Part shown: positions 58,654-64,000 of the stretch, one piece after another
Layout of the letters: each line of letters begins with the position of its first letter
Numbering within the stretch: the first letter of the stretch is position 1
Assembly (NCBI GenBank): GCA_951213105.1
Contig: OX578136.1
Span: 71,588,230-71,652,229 of the forward strand
Reading direction: 5' to 3'
Length of the DNA stretch: 64,000 nucleotides
Source of the DNA: Amaurobius ferox
Taxonomy: Eukaryota; Arthropoda; Arachnida; Araneae; Amaurobiidae
The notes under the pieces: generated by a model
The model's input: the letters and a program-made list of their open reading frames with translations, nothing else
Told to the model about the DNA's origin: nothing
The model's database searches: none
Position numbers and translations under genes: made by a program

Positions 58654-59946
58654 TTGTTCGGACCCTTCCTTCAGTCTCCCTCCCAGCAGTGGATATGCAA
58701 GTCAAAATACTTTTTGAAAGAATGATAATTCAGTTACGTAACTGAGCGTAAAACAGAGAACCAGATTAGTTTTGTGATTCCGGCTGATTTAGTTTTTTTA
58801 TTAGAAACAGGTGAAATGTTTCATAAAGATTTAGATTATGGTACACATTTTCAAAACTCTTAAGCCCCGTGTCGCATGCATATACAACGTGGTCTTTCCT
58901 ATCAAGCCCATGTTGCGAAACTGTAAAACCACAGATCTCGGTGTAGTAGTATCACCTAATGTGACGAAAAACTAGTAAAACGAAATTAATAAATAAAATG
59001 TTGAAAATAGACACGTCAAATACAGTGGGGAAAAAGCATGCCACAAGTAAAACATTTAAAATTAAACATGTTATAATACCAAGATACTCGGTGCCATAGT
59101 CAAATAACAAAATATATTGTCGAAATTTTTATTCATATAAAATGTTTAACATTTTAAATATTTAATTCACATGGGAAATGGATCACATTTGAAAATTGAC
59201 TTTGAAAGAAATATTAAACCCGTGAATTCAGTGATTGGTGATTATAATTTTGCCAATTTCTTGATTTTTGGCACAATTTTGATTAAGTTTAATTCATTGG
59301 ATATTTTAAGTCACGTTCAGCTTAACCAATGTACAATATTAACAAGTAATTTAGTAAATGGCCCAATCATTGTCCGTTTCAGTAGGCTCTTTAAGAGATA
59401 TGCACTTCAATTTTATTGGTAGGAGAGAAAACCACTTTGAAATCAACTTGCCCGAATAATACTTTATGATGATGGCCTGAGGAATTTGGGGTTTTTGCTC
59501 TGATAAGTTGCATATAATAAGAATGTAATGATTATTATAATATTGTTAGAATTATCGTGTGGTTAGAAAACCGAATGGATTAAATTCTCTATAAAAATAG
59601 GAATAATAAAAAAATAAGTAGTCTTAAGTACAGTCTAATAAATGCAGTATAGAAATCCCAATAATTTATTCTACGCCTATTTAGTCCAGTAAATATATTT
59701 ATTACAAGGTCGAGGCTGGGGCAATAAAATATTACATCATGCTAACAATGTAGCACAACTACGAACGACAAGTTAACGTCAAGTCTTGACATTAGATTCG
59801 TATTAATTTATGAAGGGGCCATTTCAGAAGTCCTACACACTTCGTGAGGCCACAAGTTTCTGTGTACCTTGGGGTGATGTGCCCGAGATAAATAAATCCG
59901 GATAAATAGAAATGTTATGCATGTATAAATCAAAAACAAATAAAAA
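58654..59946. other. Gene-free A+T-rich DNA
   Basis: The frame 59171-59422 has no known domain. Confidence 0.5.
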
Positions 59947-60356
59947 ACAAGAAAGATCAATCATGCATAAGCATTGATTATGAAACACTTTCCAACTGAA
60001 ATGTAATTTCATTTAAAAATTTCTAAAATGTGATTCATTCAGTGGTAATATATTTTACATTATCACAGTACTACAGTAATTTATTATACTTAAATATTTA
60101 AAACTGTATCGAAATATAAATCATCTGATTCTTTATGCAAAATCAATGAATATTTCATTCATATAACTTGTATTCCAGACTCCAGAGCTAAATAATTTTG
60201 TGTGAAAAAAATTCAGCAATTCTTATGTAATTCATCTTACAATCGCTTGAGATATTTGCATTCTGCATATGTTAAAATTAGGCTTAATTGAAGAAATAAT
60301 AAAAGTTTAGGGATCATTTAAAATCACAACTATTGTAATTGCATAGGCACGGAATT
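59947..60356 (+). repeat. GACA-microsatellite family, copy 5, left part
   Basis: From aagaaagatcaatcatgcat to about aattgcataggcac. The family resumes near 61560; the two parts appear to be one copy interrupted by the element at 60390-61245. Confidence 0.85.
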
Positions 60357-60389
60357 TAGATACACAGATAATACACAGATAATATATAT

Positions 60390-61245
60390 GTGTATGTGTA
60401 TGTACTCAAAGTATTGGAATCGTGCCGAAGATCGGAACTCGAATTTTCAAAGGATCTACACGTTTTGGGACTTCTAGAACACGAAAAAACTACTTTTAGG
60501 AAGACGTCTGTGTGTGTAAGGGTGTATCTGTGTATGTTTCTGTGTGTCTGTGTGGATATTACATCCACTCTAATTGAAAAACTAATGGACCGAATTTCAT
60601 ACAATTTGGTAGGTATGTTTTTTGTGGGAAATCCTGATGTTCATTAGATTATAGTACGATTCGTAATAAAAGAATCTGCCTTCTTTGCGAAATGGCCGCA
60701 GAAATTGCCTTTATCCACTCTAGCTAAAAACTAATGAACCAAATTTAACAAAATTTGGAGTATAATATTTCAATAACCTACAAGTGATTTATATACCAAA
60801 TTTAACAAAATTTTGTATATAAATCATTTGTAGGTTATTCTACTACGATTCGGGAAAAAGGAACGGGCTATTTTTGCGAAATGGCCAGCAAAAATCGTTA
60901 TATATAAAAATAAAAGACTACGTGTGCTCAATTATATCAATTAAATTCCTATTTTATATGTGATTTTTGACAACAAAAAGAATAAGACTAACCCCATTAC
61001 TTTAGGACTAGCCGTTCTTGAGATATTCTAGTTTTTTCGCGTTTTCGCTACGCCACCTTTGACAATAAGTCCAGCTATCAAATGAGAACCAAATTTAAGT
61101 TTAACGTGCAAATTCAATGTCATTTAAAATACTTATGGCTGTTATTTTGTGCAGATAAACTCAAATTATTATTGAAGAAATAAAGATAACGTGAATATGA
61201 GTCTGCAGAGAAAGACATGTGCTGTCCACATCAGAATTTTTAACA
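60390..61245 (+). repeat. Relative of the GT-microsatellite family
   Basis: Similar layout to copy C: tcgaattttcaaagga, gacgtctgtgtgtgtaaggg, then ctaatggaccgaatttca and aggactagccgttcttgaga, ending with agacatgtgctgtccacatc near 61213. Internal sequence differs, so it is a subfamily. It contains the hairpin at 60772-60839. Confidence 0.7.
60772..60839. repeat. Strong hairpin
   Basis: Arms aataacctacaagtgattta and taaatcatttgtaggttatt are reverse complements with one mismatch and extend to tatac/gtata, with a loop holding caaatttaac and aaaattttg. Confidence 0.9.
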
Positions 61246-61559
61246 ATATTACACCAATGGTTTATAGAAGTGAACGGGGATTATTTTCAGGCCATTTCGA
61301 AAAAAATGTATGATCTATATTTAAAGATCCATCAAATTTTTGTCGAATAAAATGTTCAACAAATTTAAGCTGTGTACCAAATTTTAACTCTCTAGGACGT
61401 AGGAAAGTGCATTTAAAATGCCATCAATTAAATTTATCATGAAGAGTTATATAAAATTTAAAAAAAATGAAAAATTGTTATCTACCAAATTTATTTTAAA
61501 ATAAGAAGCCACTCCCATATGCAAAACGTTTAAACAAATGGAGAGATATTTATTATATA

Positions 61560-61943
61560 ATATCTCTCTCTTTTCTTTCTGGAAGATATCCCAAAGTCAG
61601 AATTTAATTGAATTTGTTTTTTTCCCTATATTAAATAATTTTTTTTAATTAAAAAACTACTTAACATATTTTACTGAATTTTTTATTATATATTCTATGG
61701 GATAATGTGAATATTTCCTAAAAATTTCGAAGCAATTCGTGAATTTTAAATTTACTTAAAAAATGTTTGAAAAATTAGGTCCCATAGGGTTCAATGTAAT
61801 TCATTTTTTCAACCCGGGTTCAATAAAAAACTAATTGGGTGATATTATTTATTTATATTCCCATAGGTCCTACAGACCGTCTGAACAACATACTAAAATT
61901 TTATTTTGATAAACTCATTTTTACGGCAGTTATCGTGCTAACG

Positions 61944-61997
<54 letters not shown>

Positions 61998-62045
61998 ATG
62001 AACAAAGTCATAAACACTTTTCAACTTTGTTGTAAAGTGTTAATT
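61560..62045 (+). repeat. GACA-microsatellite family, right part, with long (GACA)n
   Basis: tcccatagggttcaatgtaa, gaccgtctgaacaacatact, then about 14 units of GACA (61940-61997), and the terminal hairpin aacacttttcaactttgttg...aaagtgtt. Confidence 0.92.
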
Positions 62046-62286
62046 AATAAAATTTAACAAAATAAATGAATATTTAAATGATAAAAAGAAAAGAAAATTC
62101 ATAAGTGCTGAATTAAAACAACTATATGGAGATTTTATAAGGTAATAAATGGAAATGTAGTCAAACTTCTAAATTAAATTAGCAGAATATAACTTGGTAA
62201 GATAAATAGTTTCTGAAATGAAAAGCGTTACGATTTACGCTACTTATTATTGCAGATAACATTGAAACAAACACGAAATAAAATAG
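62046..62286. other. No recognisable feature
   Basis: A+T-rich spacer. Confidence 0.5.
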
Positions 62287-62593
62287 TAGGGGAGAGTCGG
62301 TAAATGCCGTACACATTTTTTAAATGTCGTCTATCTTGGTTAATATTCCAGCAATAGTGGCTGTATTGGTCTCATATTTACCTCTGATTTGAGTCGAAGT
62401 AAATTATATTTGAAATTGGCTAAAAATAGCATTGCCTTTTTTAAAAAAAATTAAAAAGTGAAAGTTGTGAATGTACGGTATTATGAGACATGGTCGGAAA
62501 ATACCGTACAGTAAAATATTCGCGAAATGAAATGACGATAAGTCCGTATTGAACTAAAGAAAATGTTTATTCTTAAAAAGCACAAATGGAAAA

Positions 62594-63170
62594 TTATTTT
62601 TGGCAACTGTCGCACTCGTATAGTCCCACTGATGTACCCAAGCCATCAGTGCATCCCTCGTGAGACCATCCTCTGCATTTATGGCATTCAATCCAATCTT
62701 CTGATGGCGGCTCGACGTATGGCTCTTCACAAACTAAGCAACTGAAATCTTGACTTGGAAGATCTCTAGGTTTTTCCTTCTTTTTTTTAGTTCCTTTCTT
62801 TCTAGACGCAGAAGTGATTTTTCTTTTCTTTCCAGCTTTATAAACATTTAGCTTTCGTTTCGTGGTTGTTATTCTCGTCTTTGGTCTCAGCTTATCCAAA
62901 AGCTTGTTCTTTATGGGCGTGGAAGTCAGAATTTCAGAGGATTGAGCAAGTCTTTTCCTGTTTGTTAATGATGGCAACGCTCAAGGCAGGTTTAGTGGCG
63001 AAAGATCCATCTCTTTCGGAGACTCATCTATGACTGATCCTTCTCCTGGTGGTTGGGCACTGTGGGCAGCTTCTCCTGATGGTTGGGCACTGTGGGTAGC
63101 TTCTCCTGATTGTCCAGATGGTGGAACTTCCATGGCTTTGGCAATGGCAAAGTCCTCATCCCTATTTCAG
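62594..63170 (-). pseudogene. Pogo-type transposase C-terminus with PHD-like zinc finger
   Basis: Minus strand. From about 63170 a Pro/Ser-rich linker with a tandem repeat (SGEATHSAQP, then GEAAHSAQP) leads to a TGA at about 62979. The open frame then gives ALPSLTNRKRLAQSSEILTS, a Lys/Arg-rich stretch and a finger: CLVCEEPY...EDWIECHKCRGWSHEGCTDG...YECDSC. The Cys4-His-Cys3 spacing fits the PHD-like fingers that end many arthropod pogo/DDE_1 transposases. The DNA-binding and catalytic domains are deleted. Confidence 0.82.
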
Positions 63171-63171
63171 G

Positions 63172-63270
63172 ATAAAATCCTAAAACAAAATCCTGATAGC
63201 AAGATAAAATCCTAAAACGACATCCTGATATCAGGATAAAATCCTAAAACAGTATCCTGATATCAGAATA
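63172..63270. repeat. 32-bp tandem repeat with palindromic core
   Basis: ataaaatcctaaaac starts at 63172, 63204 and 63236. The second and third units contain atcctgatatcagg, a near-perfect palindrome. Lies inside the pogo element. Confidence 0.92.
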
Positions 63271-63914
63271 AAATAAAATATAGCCTGAAAACTAATAACT
63301 GTTTGTTTAACACTATTTTTGAAAAAGATAAAAATTAAATTTTGGAATGGTTCAAAAAGCTTAAATCTAAGATTTTCGATTATTATTATTATTATAACTG
63401 GCCACAATGACCTGTGTTATGGCTACTACTTCCAGAGGAAATTCACCAGCCAACAATAATAAAGAATCGTATAGTCTCATTTTCGAATAAAATATACCCG
63501 AAGGCAAATACCGTACACAGGTGGGTAATGCAGTACACAATGTACGGAATTACCCAACCTGATTCTTTATTTTCTTAAGCCTAACCACGTTTAAATGAAG
63601 CAGGAATTGATTTCATTTACCATTAAATTAATCGTTTAAACTAACCAAAAAATTCCGAGACAACAAATAAAATGGAACTGGGTGGTCTCTAGCAGCTAGC
63701 AAACATAATTAAAATAAAATTTCCAAAGAGAACTTACCTTAAATCGCAAATATTTCGGCAGTTTTCCAGCGAAGGACTTCGTGGCGGAAACAAAACATTT
63801 ATGGTGCAGAAGAAGAATAGACGCAATAAATGCCGTGCTGCCACCTATTGGCATTATTCAGAAATAAGAGTGTACCGCATTACCAGCCGAACGGCATTTA
63901 CCGACTCTCCCCTA

Positions 63915-64000
63915 CAGTAATAAATAATAGCCAATTAACTTTAAAAATCAAAGAATATTTTTGAATCTTATAAAATGAATTTTTACAAACTATATGAAGC
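63915..64000. other. No recognisable feature
   Basis: A+T-rich end of the window. Confidence 0.5.

Larger units (their letters stand above)
62287..63914 (-). mobile_element. Pogo-type DNA transposon, internally deleted
   Basis: The left end gtaggggagagtcggtaaat (62287) and the right end atttaccgactctcccctac (to 63914) are perfect inverted repeats over 20 bp. The 1.63-kb element keeps only the 3' part of a transposase gene. The exact target duplication is unclear: left flank ends aaaata, right flank begins agtaat. Extra taccgtaca/tgtacggta pieces recur inside (62475, 62500, 63515, 63540). Confidence 0.88.

Overview
The window is A+T-rich eukaryotic DNA with no host gene I can defend. The transposon mix points to an arthropod: Tc1/Tc3, pogo/Tigger, piggyBac, TTAA-flanked Kolobok/'Mutator-like' elements, BEL/Pao, a KRBA2-type integrase and tRNA-derived SINEs. 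An arachnid such as a spider is my best guess, but this is inference from family resemblance only. Almost every protein-like stretch belongs to a mobile element and most are broken.

Layout. 1-1000: decayed Tc1 transposase and a 61-bp SINE-tail insertion. 1000-4500: gene-free DNA, long TA arrays and a tRNA-type SINE. 4578-6045: KRBA2-like integrase gene split by a SINE. 6046-7480: tandem duplications and TA arrays. 7480-11830: an inverted pair of reverse-transcriptase (RT) element 3' ends whose left arm holds a nearly intact Tigger element (7617-9825). 12700-18716: one BEL/Pao retrotransposon carrying two TTAA-specific insertions, a palindromic Kolobok-like element and an internally deleted piggyBac. 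18961-21080: two more members of the RT family, one with 20-bp terminal inverted repeats and one almost entirely palindromic and split by a SINE. 24842-26398: a Tc3-like element. 28225-30060: dispersed repeats. 31179-35028: a 3.85-kb Kolobok-like element in which the last transposase exon has become a 366-bp tandem array. 37174-39095: a second Kolobok-like element with a duplicated flank.

40200-62045 is dominated by two non-coding dispersed families. One has a GACA microsatellite and a terminal hairpin; the other has a GT microsatellite and ends near an ataaggaaagt motif. Embedded in it are a LINE 3' end, an internally deleted Tigger with a Tc1 fragment, a 358-bp tandem duplication and a small hAT-like element. 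62287-63914 is a deleted pogo-type transposon that keeps only its C-terminal PHD-like finger.

The elements do not form a pathway. What connects them is nesting, which gives a relative order: Pao before the Kolobok-like and piggyBac insertions; the RT palindromes before Tigger and the SINE; the Tc3 element before a SINE tail. The most interesting signal is a roughly 60-nt SINE 3' tail, a hairpin with compensatory stem changes between subfamilies, which recurs alone between target-site duplications at several separate sites.
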